The notes beneath the pieces were generated by a model. It saw only the letters and a list, made by a program, of their open reading frames with translations, did no database searches and had not been told where the DNA came from. From Oscheius dolichura (Eukaryota > Nematoda > Chromadorea > Rhabditida > Rhabditidae): DNA of 64,000 nucleotides. Made by a program: the position numbers and the translations under genes. The stretch is from assembly GCA_932521035.1 (NCBI GenBank), contig OW051497.1:7502001-7566000 (forward strand), read 5' to 3'. The stretch's first letter is position 1; each line of letters begins with the position of its first letter. Positions 33,677 through 46,086 of this stretch are shown piece by piece.

Positions 33677-36024
33677 ATGTCGGCTAGCTTTGAACTAGTT
33701 TTAATGAACAACTGTAGGCGTCTCCTACTGGACAACCCCAACATCACTCCTCAACAATGCCTACAGTAAGAAAACAGCGTGATCGTAATAGAATTATCCC
33801 CTTTTCAGTTACATGAATCAAATGTCGCATTATGAAAAGAGTGGAGCCATGCAGTGTAATGAGTCCGATTCCAACTTGACGCGTTAGTTTAAATGAAGAG
33901 ATAAACTCATAATACGGACCTTTTTCAGTAGCACGTGTAGCTCATAACCCGTACTTTTTCTCATCAGAATGTGGCAACGTGGAAATTCGTAAGTTGCTCT
34001 TCATCGTTCTTTGCCTGGGCTTAATGGAGATCATTTCCTACCTCCTTAAAATAGAAAATTACTTCATAATCGCTTGCAAAGATAGCTCAATGCGTCAGAA
34101 AGGGCTGCTCGATCCGTTAAGGGAGCAGCCAAGTGGATAAAGAGAAACAGAATTGCAGAATAAGTGAAAAATGTTAGAGATTTTCAGAGCTCCTGAAGTA
34201 CGTCCTGCCTCCTCTGATGCTATTGTGTTTCTTCGGAAATATGCTCAACCTTTTGATCTATAGCCTTAGCTATTTTGACGGCAGCAGCTCCGTGCACTTC
34301 CTTCGAGCAAAAGCAATATTTAATATAATTTTCGTATCCTCACGTCTTTTGGAGGTTGGTTTCTTGGTTCTGGTCTGCACTATTTCACACAGCTTCGTGA
34401 AAGTTGCGATTTCTTAAAAATTAATTGCATCCAGTCCAATTAGAGTAGTAGTCATGCCTTCTGACTAATTGCACTGTAATTATAATAAGTCAATTTGAAA
34501 GAACATGGTTGAAATTGCCCCCGATTCACGTCATGCGCGTGCCTGATGGATAAGTAAAAAGGGAGAGGTGCTATCATCCTTCTTTCGCTCTTGAAGTTCT
34601 TTGGTGCACCTTCCGCGGACCGAAAATGAAACTGGAATTGAATTTTGAACAAAAAATGGACTTCCAGGTGACCCATGCATGGAGCGGGGAGGCGAGTTCG
34701 TGGCTGGAGCCGCTGTTCTGGTACACGAGGTCCTATATCATGACCATATCGAACATTAGCGGAACCATGTCAACCTGGTAGGTTCTAAAGATCTTCCCGT
34801 GATATTTGCGAGATTCCCCAAATTTGGAGGTTCTCTAAACTTCGACCTTAGGTTAGGAGGGTCGAATGCTCCTGGGTTGGTGAATAAGCCATGTTTCTAG
34901 CAAGAGGGTGTGGAATAATTAAAGCCTCGCTGAAACTTTAAAATGCTCCAAATTTAGGCTAACTCTGATGGTTACTGTGGAGACTGTCATGTGTGTTCTA
35001 CTGCCCTTTGTCTTTCGCCAATACTGCACCAAACGGTACCTATTCCAATCCAGAAAGATCATAACATCAGAGGTTATAGGCTAACCTGGTCCTTCCTCTG
35101 CATTTCCCTGACGATCGCAACTATCATTCATTCGACTTTGGTCTTCACTACTCAAATTTCCGTCAATCCAAAAATAACTCTACATCAAGTGGACAGCGTA
35201 AGAAATGTGAATCTAGCCGAAGTGACTAACCATGATAATTATAGGGAGCCTGCTGGTATGTCCAAGAATACTACGTCCTCACAAAGCCGGAAAATCATCT
35301 GTATAGCGTAGCTCGTCAAATCTATTTCTGGGTTCAAAATGCGGTCGCCATTGTGATTCCAACGATCGCTATGCTCATTTGCTCAATCCTCATCGTTAAG
35401 CAGTTCACGTTCAAGGTCAGATGCTGTTTGTGAAACTCATATATTATATAAGTTTATTAATCCGATGATTGATGAGGGTGTATAATCCTCCTAATCTGAT
35501 AAACAACAACTTTTTTCTTTCAGGAACTCGGAGAAGCATTCTCAACGCGTAGGAAGTGTGTTATCCGGATGACCGTGGCTACTACGGTTTCTCATCTGCT
35601 ACTCGAGGGACCAGCTACCCTTACCCATGCCGCAGCCGCTATGAAGGTGCAACAAAAAGAAACAAGACAAATCTTACTGTAAACGGTTTAGGGAGACTCC
35701 CCCAACAAACAGGACTACTTGATGTGTGTATTGAATCATGGAAACAACCTCCTGTCCATTGTCAACGCGACTATTCCCTTCTTTGTGTTCATGATGTGCA
35801 ACGAGCAGTTCCGTCACATGACGGCCATGTATATCAAGGTATTAATCTAGCCCACAAAGTCACTAACGGGTTTCTCTTCCCTGCAGGCCTACACTCAGAC
35901 TGATAAGGCTCAAAGGAAGACTTATTTGTCGAAAGCCGGCATGCGATGTTCCCGGGTGTCGAGGAGTGAGCAGGAGAGAAGTTTCATCGAGACCAGGCTA
36001 CTTCAAAAAAACTCCAACTCATAA
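33677..36024 (+). CDS. Rhodopsin-family GPCR, nematode peptide (FMRFamide-like) receptor type
   Basis: Seven-helix receptor in about ten exons; the first starts 14 nt after a TTTCAG site (MSASFELVLMNNCRRL) and the last ends SNS-TAA at 36022-36024. TM1 LLKYVLPPLMLLCFFGNMLN carries the GN motif. SVHFLRAKAIFNIIF leads into TM2. YTRSYIMTISNISGTMSTWL and TLMVTVETVMCVLLPF form TM3. RLTWSFLCISLTIATIIH is TM4. FWVQNAVAIVIPTIAMLICS is TM5. CVIRMTVATTVSHLLLEGP is TM6. NNLLSIVNATIPFFVFMMCN is TM7. The E/DRY box reads ETV, so the usual Arg is missing, and TM7 has NATIPF where many receptors have NPxxY; the latter is common in nematode peptide receptors. The apparent frame break after CTKR disappears with a 35-nt intron (GTACCT...ATCAG) at about 35055-35089. 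The ligand cannot be told from sequence. Confidence 0.87.
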
Positions 36025-36707
36025 ATTAATTCATAAAACTGTGTCTAAATATCTATAGAATGTGCATATTGACTTTTCTGTGCTATTTTTCCTGTCAAAT
36101 CGGTCATTTTTTCTGTTTTTGATGCTGCAATATGCCAATTTCTTAAAAATAAATATTAATTTACTTCGGATAAGCCAGAAATTGGGATCAATAGATTTTA
36201 AAGAAGAATTTTTGAATATCTTTGAGTGAAACAGATAAAACAAAAGCAGTACCCGGTAATTGCGCCCCATTCGATGGGAGCACTAGAAGCGGTTCCCAGT
36301 TATATTTGTACTGAATTTCTGGCCCTGGCACAATCGATTAGATGCGCCAATTGCCAACGCTGTGTGTCAATCAGCTTCGTACGAAATGGCTTTTCCCATT
36401 TGACACACCCTGAAAATTCCCAATATTTTACCACGGCATTGTCTGCTTGAGTTTTGTTCCACGTGTATTCCTCCATCAGGTCTCCGCACTTTTCTTTGAT
36501 CTACACGGGCACAGCTGTTTCTTTTTCATTCTCTGCCCCAGTGAACAGCGACTGGAAGGGGATTAAACCGGTCCTGTTCGGACCTTGGGCAGGCTGTTTC
36601 ATCTGATAACCTTCCCCGACCTTGCCATTATACGATTTCCTTTATTCTCACCCATTTCGCTTTCACACTTTTACAATTCCATGTGAATTTCGCATTTTCA
36701 GTCAACG

Positions 36708-36722
36708 ATGATAACGCGATGA
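36708..36722 (+). promoter_or_regulatory. Four-codon uORF overlapping the GPR180-like start
   Basis: ATG ATA ACG CGA TGA starts 11 nt before the main ATG, and its TGA overlaps that ATG (ATGA). It lies just after a TTTTCAG acceptor, so it would be near the 5' end of a trans-spliced message. It may lower translation of the main frame. Confidence 0.5.
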
Positions 36723-38948
36723 ACAAACTATGGGTCAAAATTTTGCTCATCAGCTGTTTTCTGGGAGGATGGACGACTGCTGTGCATATTACCGGTCTGT
36801 CTTCCCTTTCTTTTATTTATTTTCCCATGAAATTTAGGCAACTGGGACACCGGAGAAGAACGGATAAAAATTATAGCCAAGTTCGGATTCCAGGAGACTA
36901 GTAAACTTAGAGGCGCGAACACTAGAGGATTTGTCTTTGGAAATATTACCTCAAATGTTGATCTCGATAATTCTACGCGTGAGTATTTTCTTCCAACTTT
37001 TACTTTTTATCAGAAAGACAGCATTGCCCGTTTATAGATTTTGAGGAAAGCCGCAATTTTTCGAGACTTTTGTTTCTATCAGGGTTTCGATTAGCTTCAT
37101 TAAAGCCGAAAAGTAAGAAAAAAAACTATTCCGGTGAATTTTTTTTAAAATGCCAACTGGACTTTTTTTTAAATGCCAATATAACCGTTCCGCGACAGTT
37201 CAGATTTTCATGTTAGATATCACGCATCATCTTTCCAGATCCCTTTCTGCTTTCCCTTGTTCCTCAATCCCAAATATCCTATCTTCATTCCGACTCGTCT
37301 TATGGAAGTTCCTGTGGAGTAATAATGAAAGTAGCACATCTTGCTCCCACTATTCTCTATTCTTCCTAGAATCTCTCCCAAATGGCGTATGAGTCGGCGT
37401 GTTTCACAAAAGGCCAGCAAGACCTCTTCCGGTGGCTTCCGTGCCCTTCAAATGAGCTCTGTGTCGTAAGTTGCAATTATATTCCATCGGTAGACAAAAC
37501 CTTTTGAAGGACGAAACAGATCCGAGCAAAGTTCTACCAACTTTTCAATTTACCATGCAGGTTGAAGAGCCCGCAACGGCTGAGTACTGGTTAGTTATGC
37601 CCCGAGGGGAGAATTGTTGATTAATCTCTGTTCCAGGTACATTGTCCTCGTCGCGTGCAGACTGAACTCAATGTGTAATTGGACAAGTTCGGATGTGAAA
37701 ATCCAGATCGATTATGATATCTGGCTGACAAATGGCAAGCCCCATTCAGATGAGGACAGCCTATTCTCAACGCAGTTTTCATTCGACGAACAGGTAAATA
37801 AGGATTTCTTTTGTTGTAGAGAGTTTTGTTCAGAACACAATTGAGATCTATGTACTGACGTTGCTCGCGTATCTAATCCTGGGAATTATTCAGAAAAGAG
37901 CTTTGTCCCTGTGCAAGAATACAGCTCCCCCACCCAGACTGAGGTGATATTAATAACATGTCATTTTTAATATTTAATTAGATTATTATCCTACATCATC
38001 GGATTAAAAATCACTGGAGTAATTCTACAAACATTAAATGTTTTATGTTTTGCATTTGATGGCCAGGGGATGGGGATAGCTAGATTCTTCGGCGAGGTTT
38101 TTAGGTGAACCTTTTACATATTCTACAGTTATTTCTATTCCTTTCAGGTTAATTAGTATAGATCTTCTCTGTCTGCTCTTGGTTCTCTTGTCCCGAGGAT
38201 GGGGTCTTTCCCCCCGGAGTCACACCTCTTCTCCTTGTTGTATCGCTTTCTGTACAATTCTGGGTTCAGCCCATTTAATATTATTTTTTTGTAATTCAGT
38301 AAGTCCAGACTCTGTTTTCATTAGAATTCTCAATTCTAGGTGTTTGTCTACGACGCCATGCACGAGGTTGATGTATTCAATTCATGGCCAGGATATGGAA
38401 TGCTCGTTGTTCGTATAATCTTCGCATTATGGTTCCTCGTAGAAATAAGGAGTCTCATACTACGGTAAGAGATATTTTACTTTTTAAAATAAATTGTATA
38501 TTTAGAGAACAGAACGAAGAGCGCGCCGTATTTCTAGCCCATGTTGGTGCGGGATTCCTCGTTTGGCTGGTATATCTTCCGGGTCTTGGTATAATTGCTT
38601 CGTTTATTTCTGAACTGTGGAGATTTAAAATTATCCTTGGTGAGAATTTTTCCCCCGCTTTAAAAAGTGTAAAAGCTTTTAGCCATAACTTCTCTAGCGA
38701 ACTTCACAACCATTACCTGTCTGTTACATTTATTCTGGCCAATAGGGTCGTATAGGAAATTCTTTCAAGATGATTTAAAGTAAGCCTTATATTATCTCAT
38801 TTATAGTATTTATTTCAGTTTCCATAGACGAATAACTCGTACAGAATCTCATGAAATGCAAGATTTTGAACGGCTACTATTCGAGTCGTCCGATTCTGAC
38901 TGTGATTATCCAGAGATGGATCCGGTTCGCAACCTTCACTCAATATAG
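36719..38948 (+). CDS. GPR180/TMEM145-type seven-helix membrane protein (intimal thickness receptor family)
   Basis: Signal peptide (MNKLWVKILLISCFLGGWTT) then GNWDTGEERIKIIAKFGFQ, RGFVFGNITSNVDLDNST, a Cys-containing ectodomain (SSCGVIMKNLSQMAYESACF; LFRWLPCPSNELCVEEP), and YIVLVACRLNSMCNW before DIWLTNGKP and FSFDEQNTIEIY. This is the GOLD-like luminal half typical of GPR180/TMEM145. Seven hydrophobic segments follow (for example LTLLAYLILGII, LLSYIIGLKITGVILQTLNV, GYGMLVVRIIFALWFLVEI, AGFLVWLVYLPGLGIIASF). Exons from 36719 run through about 37239-37320, 37371-37460 and so on to the TAG at 38946-38948, with matching phases in those I joined. The acidic cytoplasmic tail is LFESSDSDCDYPEMDP. 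Family members are implicated in TGF-beta or trafficking pathways; a role here is inference. A skipped stretch near 37030-37110 could be an optional exon. Confidence 0.82.
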
Positions 38949-40463
38949 TCCCCTGGTAGACCGTTTTGATCATATTGATCTATACTTTTCCTCATTTTTT
39001 CTAGTCGCTCAGATCACAAATATCCCGTCTTTTTGGGTTCTCTATTCCATGTCTAGTGCTTTTCCCCGTTTTTCTTCTTTCCTGGTGCTTACTCGTATCA
39101 AATAACATTTCAGCCCCCTGTGATATAAAAATCCTGAGAGAATTCTACGATTTTTGCTGTCAATACGTGTTGCAAATAGAGGAGACCTCGATTTATTGTA
39201 TTTACTTTTCCATTTCCACGTGACCAATAATGGTTGATCTCTTCCTTTCTGCAGGAGGCCAGTGGAACAGGGTTGTAATTCTTCTTCTTCTCACTGATAG
39301 TACCCTTCTCCTCTGCTTTTTTGGAGGGCTAGGAAACAGTGTACTGGACCGCGGTACAAACAGGACATTGATAAAAGAGGAATGTCTATTGACCAGTGAC
39401 TGTTTTTCTAAACTTAGCAAGCAGTCGAGGCACCGAGGGGCGTCGAATAGAAGTGTTACCTACAAAGAATACAAACCTGATAAGCATATTTTCATCAGGG
39501 TCTAATCATCAGATCACTTACTTTCGAAGGGAAGATTAGTAAAACAGGAAAAGTGCTGATAAGGAGGAGGATAAGCTTCGTCTTTGATAACTTGCCGATT
39601 CAGGAGGATTCGGCAGTCGATAGGGTAAATCGGATTATTGTAAGCCTTAGGCCTTAAGAGGAGGGAGCACAATTTGTAGGATAGAGAAGACACAGTTCTG
39701 GTCAACTGTGCTTGAGAATCAAATGGGGCAATGAAGACAGCTTTCTACCAGAGCCTGTATAGATTTTCTGAGTCTTCCTGGAGACTAGAGGGTCTTTTGT
39801 TGGATTACTGTAGAGACTTCTTGAAATGGGAAAACCCAAAGATCTGGAAGCGAAGGTGCTCTCGCCGGTCCCCCTTGATAACCGGCCAGACACAGTAGCG
39901 CTCGTCTTGTTTCTACCGAAAAAGAGTTCACCAGTACCGAATGACTATACCTCAAAATTACAAAAGGTGGCGTTCACCTGCCTTCTGAAACCTGTTCCAA
40001 TTTTCTTTGTCTCTGTTCAACATCACCGTAAATTGATACCCATACTCTTTCCTTCGAAACCTCCTCTCATCTTCTACTCCCGCTGCAATCTCTCCCTAGC
40101 GGAATGGAATGTGTATTTTATTAGTTAACCCTTGAGATGCCATGCAAAATGAACCACGTGCTACAGATTTGTTATGATGTGTTGGTAGACGCCTTCTGCC
40201 CCTGTCCCTCCCTTGACAATAGTCTGTCTTTATTGACTATTTTTGTGGTCATAGCCTATGGCTTATTGATTACATCATGTTCCCTCTAGAACTACACATT
40301 TTCATCCAGTAATTGTCATCTAATGTTTCAGTCATCCTATCTGAAAATCAAAAGAAAACCAAAAGAATTACAGAGGACGCATCGTGGCTCTTCGCTTGTC
40401 TCCCCTTGATAAGGACGAGCAACCGAGGAAGAAAGCTCAGACCGCCCGCGTCCGTCACTAGGG
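38949..40463. other. Intergenic region upstream of the peptide transporter
   Basis: About 1.5 kb with no supported gene. Open frames at 39230-39505 and 39826-40128 have no domain or splice context. Presumably it holds the 3' UTR of the GPR180-like gene and the promoter of the transporter. Confidence 0.45.
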
Positions 40464-43400
40464 ATGGTTGGCTCCAAACGTTCCTCTAAAGGTATGCCCA
40501 GTTTTCATAGCGACTGATATGAGGCCAATAACACTTCAGTTAAGTGTCTAAAAACGATAGCTTGCTTCTTTTTTTGCAAAATTATCTCGATGTCCAGTTT
40601 CCAGTTCAAAGATTAGGAGCTTGGAAAAGGATGTTCTTGGTTTTCTCTTCAAATTTTTTCAATGCTAAACCTGAAACCTTATTGTATTCCTTCTTATCGA
40701 ATTGAAATTATTGCGGTTAAGCACATAAACAGCCGGCAGCACTGAGCTAAGTGCAAGACCGAATAAGTCCCGGGGAACCAATAACAAGGAAACTTTTCAG
40801 TGAGCGACTTCTCGACGGGGGTGGTTCTCCCTCCACAACCTGAGAAGGTACAGTACACAACATGGCCGGATATGATCAGGCACTGGCCGAAGACGACTCT
40901 CTGTATTGTGTCGAACGAGTTCTGCGAACGTTTCTCCTACTATGGAATGAGAAGTAAGTTTGTCGGGAACGGGGTTTGCAAAAGAAAACCGTTTTGTGTT
41001 ATCAAATTTGTTCCAACCCCACATAGTTCAATTGACCGGCTAACCTGTTTGGCGCCTGATAGAAGTAGCTGACACACAGCTGATTAAACTGTTCCACCTC
41101 CGCTGGAAAAGAAAGACCTCACATTCCAAAATGTAAGCATCTTTACAAAAACGGATTCAAAGGAATCCACGTATGTAATCCCCTGATAAAGAAATGATAG
41201 CCAGCACAGAAACTGCACCCTCTGAACGCATCGTCATTTTAGGGGTCGTTAAGAGTCTACCGGGGGTAGAGTTACCCCGCCCAAAAAAGGCCTGGTCAAA
41301 TGGTAATTGACAACAAACTAAAAGCAAATTTCACTTTCAACGAAAACGAAAAATTCTTGAAAAATGAATCGTTCTCTCCATCTAACCGGCAACATATTGT
41401 CCTGATAAAGACGGGTCTTTGCCCTGGGCGGTTGTAAACGATTCGTAGGGAAGGTGAGAGAACAGATTCTTGGGAACAACCCACTAGAAAGTGAGGGGGT
41501 CCAGTCTGGGAGCAACAAATAGGGGAAGGGGGATTCCATCCTTTTCCGGATAGCTTCTTCTTGACTGTGAGAAAGTTTATAATGATTTTCCTGCCAAATT
41601 AAACTGGCCTTTCAGCTGTGCTCATTCTCTATCTCCTCAATGTGCTCAAATTTACTGACCAAGAGTCCACCATCTTCTTCAACGGATTCACTGTCTTGTG
41701 CTACCTCACCCCACTTCTTGGATCTATTATTGCTGACGGGTATATCGGAAAATTCTGGTAGAACTCATCCTCTAATGTAATGCCTGTTTCACTTTTAGGA
41801 CCATTTTCTCTGTCTCCATCGTCTATGCTTGCGGTCAGATCATCCTGGCCATCGCCTCCACAAAGGACTACACCTCATCAATCCATCCGTAAGTTTTAAC
41901 TTCCTTGACCTTTGTCTTGGTCCATTTCTTTGCTTTGCAATGCAGTGAAAGCGGATAAGGAGAGCTAGAACAATGGCTACGCCTGATAAGAATTACAACC
42001 AGTAGGCATGTACTCCAGAGACAAAAGAGTCTATTTTTTAATCCTTTCTAAGAAGGAAAAGACGGCGCTTGGACCTGGTAACGGATTATAATTCTCCTCT
42101 TTCAGGGCACTCGATCTCACCGGTCTTGTGATTATCGGATTCGGTACTGGAGGTATTAAGCCATGTGTGTCTGCCTTCGGAGCCGATCAGTTCGAACTTG
42201 GACAGGTTTTAAAGAAAAGGAAATAATAATACGCGCAATAATCTAGGAACGAATGCTTTCCCTCTACTTCTCTATGTTCTACTTCTCAATTAATGCGGGT
42301 TCCATGATCTCAACATTTATTTCCCCCATTTTCCGATGTAATTAGAATTCCAAATCTTTCAAAACATTCAATCTAGCCATGCCGTGCATGGGTCAGGACT
42401 CTTGTTACCCTCTGGCTTTTGGTATTCCTGCAATTTTGATGATCGTCGCTACTGCTATCTTCATGGCCGGTTCCTTCTGGTACAAGAAGCCTCCTCCAAA
42501 GGAGAACATCTTCGGAGAGGTCGCTCGCCTTATGACTGTAAATCCCACAGTAAACTGTATATAAGAGACCCGCTTCAGCACTCCATTGGAAACAAGTACA
42601 GGTACAAGGAAAGGAAGAGCCACTGGCTTGACCATTACATGGTTGATCATGTTTGTGAGCACGACGAGAGGTAGACCTTCCGTAGCTGCTTTTATAAGAT
42701 TAAAATGTTACAGATGTATGCAATGGAAGGCTGAAAAGGGACAAAAGAAGGCTTGCCATAAGAAGGGACTCATCGAGGATACCAAGTCCCTTCTTCGTTT
42801 GATCATTATGTTCCTCCCTGTTCCCATGTTCTGGGCCCTTTACGATCAACAGGGATCTGTCTGGCTCATTCAAGGTTAAAACATAGTGTTTCACTAATCG
42901 GTAGATTCCCAGGTATTCAAATGGACTGTCGTATCTCCGATTCCCTACTCGTCCTACCCGATCAGATGCAAACTCTTAACGCCGTCCTTATTCTCGTGTT
43001 CATTCCTCTCTTCCAGGTCATTATCTACCCCTTGTGCAGCATGTGCATCAATCTAACGTATGAAGGTTAATCTATCTACACCAATCACTAGTTTAGACCC
43101 TTGAGGAAAATGGTTGCTGGAGGACTTCTCGCCTCTCTTGCTTTCGTTATCGCCGGATTCGTGCAAATCAGCGTGAATGTACATATTTCTCTGGCATAGT
43201 TTTCTAGGAAAATCTTTCAGTCAACCCTTCCCGATCTGCCGAACAACGGCCAGGCTTTCGTGTCCGTTTGGAATCAATTATATAACGGTGATTGCAATTT
43301 TACTGCCTCTGTTGATGGACAATATCTTGTGACGCCTGGTAAAAACAGCTTCTTCCTTCCTACCAACGCGGTAACAAATCTTTTCACTTAATAGTATCCA

Positions 43401-44972
43401 TTTTTCTCAGAGTATGTCTGATAATAAGAAGAACAAGGATCATGAATACACTTTCCATTTGAAAGCTTCTGGAAAAGTGAATAAGGACAGTACTTGGATA
43501 GTTCCTGTTAATATTCAATATGATCCTTCCTGCCCTGAAAATCTTCAAAACCAAACGACCTACCAACTTACTGTCACAAATAAAAAGATGTACTTCATTG
43601 GAGTCAGCTACAATGGAGTCTATTCCGCGTTAGCTAAACCGGACAAGCCAACTGAAGGAACAGGAGAATTCTCCATGGGGTGAGTTATCCCCTATTCTGA
43701 AAAATTATAGCTATTTAGTATTATCTCCAACATAGATGGTAAAGGATATTCTGGAAATCTTGCTCTCTGTCGAGTATTGAACACCAACGATAAGAACTAT
43801 CATGGTAATCTCACAACCGATCCCCCTGGCTATCCATGCAATCCTCGAAGACCTTCTGACTTCTATTGGTGGGAGACCAAGTACAACCCCGATGACAAGG
43901 TAGTCCAAGCTATCTGCTGAATTAATAATGTATTTAAGGACGATAGAATTGATACTGGCGTGACATACCACGGAGGATTCTTGGACAAACAAAATGCTAC
44001 TCTTTACGAGTTCAAAGCAGTCAAACCCGGAAAGTAATGCTTTCGCAAATATTTATTTATTAATGACTGCGTCTATAGATGGCATCTTTATTACGTGGAC
44101 AATACTCCAAAAGATGTCCGCTACAAATCCTACAACAATACTGCGGTTAAAGTCAGAGACGCTTTCTACGAGTTCGAGTACCACGAGCAAGGCGGAGTCT
44201 ACGTCTTGGACTTGCAAGGACCGGAGGTATAGTAACAAAAAGCCAGTTCATCATCTACTTTCAGACCAAAGACTCGACTTATTTGGATGGCCAAAAGAAT
44301 GCCGCAGGAATCTATAAGTTCCAACAAATCTGGCAACTTGTGCCTTCCAACAAGGTCAACATCCTCTGGCAAGTACCTCAAATTGTTGTGATCACCGCAG
44401 CTGAGATCTTGTTCTCTATCACTGGTTACGAGTTTGCCTACTCTCAGGTAAATATCCTTTAAAGCTTCGAAAACTATCAATTTCAGTCCGCTCCCTCCAT
44501 GAAAGCCTTAGTTCAAGCTCTTTGGCTTCTGACAACTGCCATCGGAGACAGTATTATTGTTATTATTACAGTAATCAACCCCTTCTCTAATGCAGCTACA
44601 CAATTCTTCGCCTACGCCGGTTTGTACCTTCTCCCTTTCTTCTGTTAACTACATGATTCAGCTATCATGGCCGGTGTTATTGGTATCTTCGGTCTGCTCT
44701 CTATATTCTATTATGACTACCATTACTACACGGTGGAGGAGAAAGAAGAATTCGACAGTGATTCAGACTCAGGCTCAGAAGATAAGCCACTCCGGACACC
44801 AAACAGGGTGAGTTCGCAGTAACGGTTTGCATTGTCTTTTAAAGATAGGGGAAGCCGCCCCTGACGGCAAAATATCTTATGAGGCCTTTAATCATATTGA
44901 TCATAAATGGCAATTTTTCAGAGTATTGCAGTACAAGAAGTGGAAAAGGATGAAGATGACATCCGATTTTGA
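40464..44972 (+). CDS. Proton-coupled oligopeptide transporter (POT/PTR2 family, PEPT-like)
   Basis: SLC15-type symporter that imports di- and tripeptides with protons. First exon 40464-40491 (MVGSKRSSK), next from 40799. The POT signature is clear: [13 protein letters not shown], then [39 protein letters not shown] and [20 protein letters not shown] with [18 protein letters not shown] follows, then [20 protein letters not shown] and [17 protein letters not shown] large extracellular domain between late helices (about 43200-44230; for example [13 protein letters not shown]) is as in animal PEPT1/2. Final helices include [19 protein letters not shown]. The last exon, about 44922-44972, encodes an acidic tail ([16 protein letters not shown]). 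Intestinal uptake is the usual role in nematodes. Exon edges at 42540-42720 are less sure. Confidence 0.93.
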
Positions 44973-45145
44973 TAATATCTGTTTATATATTATTGTTATG
45001 AGACAGTTATATCCTATAAATAAAAGTATTAAAGCTTTAGAGCTGTTTGCTTGACTTTCAGCAATGGCAAAACACGAAACACTCAATTACTGTAATATGG
45101 ATAATATGCACTTTCGGGGAGTGAGTAGGAAAGCCCCAAACTCAG

Positions 45146-45174
45146 TTCCTTTTTAAAGGACCCGTAAAAAGGAA
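45146..45174. repeat. 9-bp inverted repeat
   Basis: TTCCTTTTT at 45146-45154 pairs with AAAAAGGAA at 45166-45174. The loop includes TTTAAAGGACC-like sequence that faintly recalls the ends of the nearby TTAA elements; it may be a decayed terminus, but this is weak. Confidence 0.4.
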
Positions 45175-45555
45175 AACCTTAAGGGGGAAACCCTACGAAC
45201 AGTCAGTATTTGTGGCACACAAAGTTTAAACTAATGCAATGCAAACGTATTTGTTAATGAACTTTAGCCTTTCAAACTTCTGGTGTTGAAAGGATCGGAC
45301 AACGGAACATTCGTCAATATATTTTCGTTATACCAACCAATGCTTCGACAAAATGTAGTCTTGGAATATTCTGCTTTATACAACTAATCTTTAGATTAAC
45401 AGGATTCTTCTTGTCAGCGGTTAAAACATTGAGTAAAATCATGTGTGAAGGAAACGAATGCTTTTGTTGGCAACATGTTCCCATTCCACAAAAGTGTAAA
45501 TGTAGAAGGTTAGAGTATTTAACTGTCCACTTCTGCCCTGTATCATCTTACATAA

Positions 45556-45788
45556 TTAAAGGGACTACCAGGGACCTTATTTGGTTAGGTAGGCGCGCCA
45601 TCAAAATTTCACGAATTCGTAATATTTTTACGGAATGGGTCACCATAGACGTTCAGAAAATGTCAAAAAACGAGAAAAAAATTCAAAAATTCGTGTTCCG
45701 CCAAAGCGCGCCAGAGGCGGAGGACGCTAGTTAGTTCAGTTGCTGCGGGACCCGCTACCGGGAAAAAGGTCCCTGACAGTCCCTTTAA
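45556..45788. mobile_element. TTAA-flanked MITE (non-autonomous DNA transposon), copy 1
   Basis: A 233-bp unit begins TTAAAGGGACTACCAGGGA and ends with the near-exact inverse (GGTCCCTGACAGTCCCTTTAA at 45768-45788). The termini of 21 bp differ at 2 positions. It is bounded by TTAA at 45556-45559 and 45785-45788, the target preferred by piggyBac-type transposases. It has no transposase. The interior is A/T-rich with GGCGCGCC-like motifs near each end. The same termini pattern occurs in the copy at 57546-57852. Confidence 0.75.
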
Positions 45789-46086
45789 ACAGAGACAGTC
45801 GTTAACTTTATTTATATCACGACAATAGGACTTAGATCAATTTGACTTAGCGTAAGACAATATCATCATCTTAACCGGGTATCATCAGTGCATAATGACA
45901 TGTTGAATAGACAACGAAATGGAATGTATTCTTGAAAATAAAGGCCAAAGACAGAGGTACGCGTCAATGACACCCAAAGCGAGTGCAACGGGCAAGAAGG
46001 TTATGTGTAGGTTCGATAGTAAAGCTGCGCTATTTACAGGTACTCGTTGAAGAAAAAAAGAATATAAATAATACAATCACCAGATA

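Larger units (their letters stand above)
44973..46086. other. Convergent intergenic region (transporter / ADAM) with a MITE
   Basis: Contains the transporter 3' UTR (AATAAA near 45020), a 9-bp A/T-rich hairpin at 45146-45174 and the TTAA-flanked element at 45556-45788. No gene is supported. The open frame at 45411-45734 largely overlaps the repeat. Confidence 0.6.

Noticed and set aside
34108..34136. GGCTGCTC / GAGCAGCC inverted repeat in a GPCR intron
   Set aside because: Only 8 bp with a 12-nt loop; too short to claim as a functional element.
35030..35095. Apparent frameshift in the GPCR after CTKR
   Set aside because: Splitting out a 35-nt GT-AG intron (GTACCT...CATCAG) restores the frame as CTKR-GYRLTWSF, so the gene is intact.
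37030..37110. Extra exon in the GPR180-like gene
   Set aside because: It can be made to fit in phase, but skipping it gives a direct in-phase join that better matches the family; left as optional.
45411..45734. 107-codon open frame between transporter and ADAM
   Set aside because: More than half lies inside the TTAA-flanked repeat; no family resemblance.
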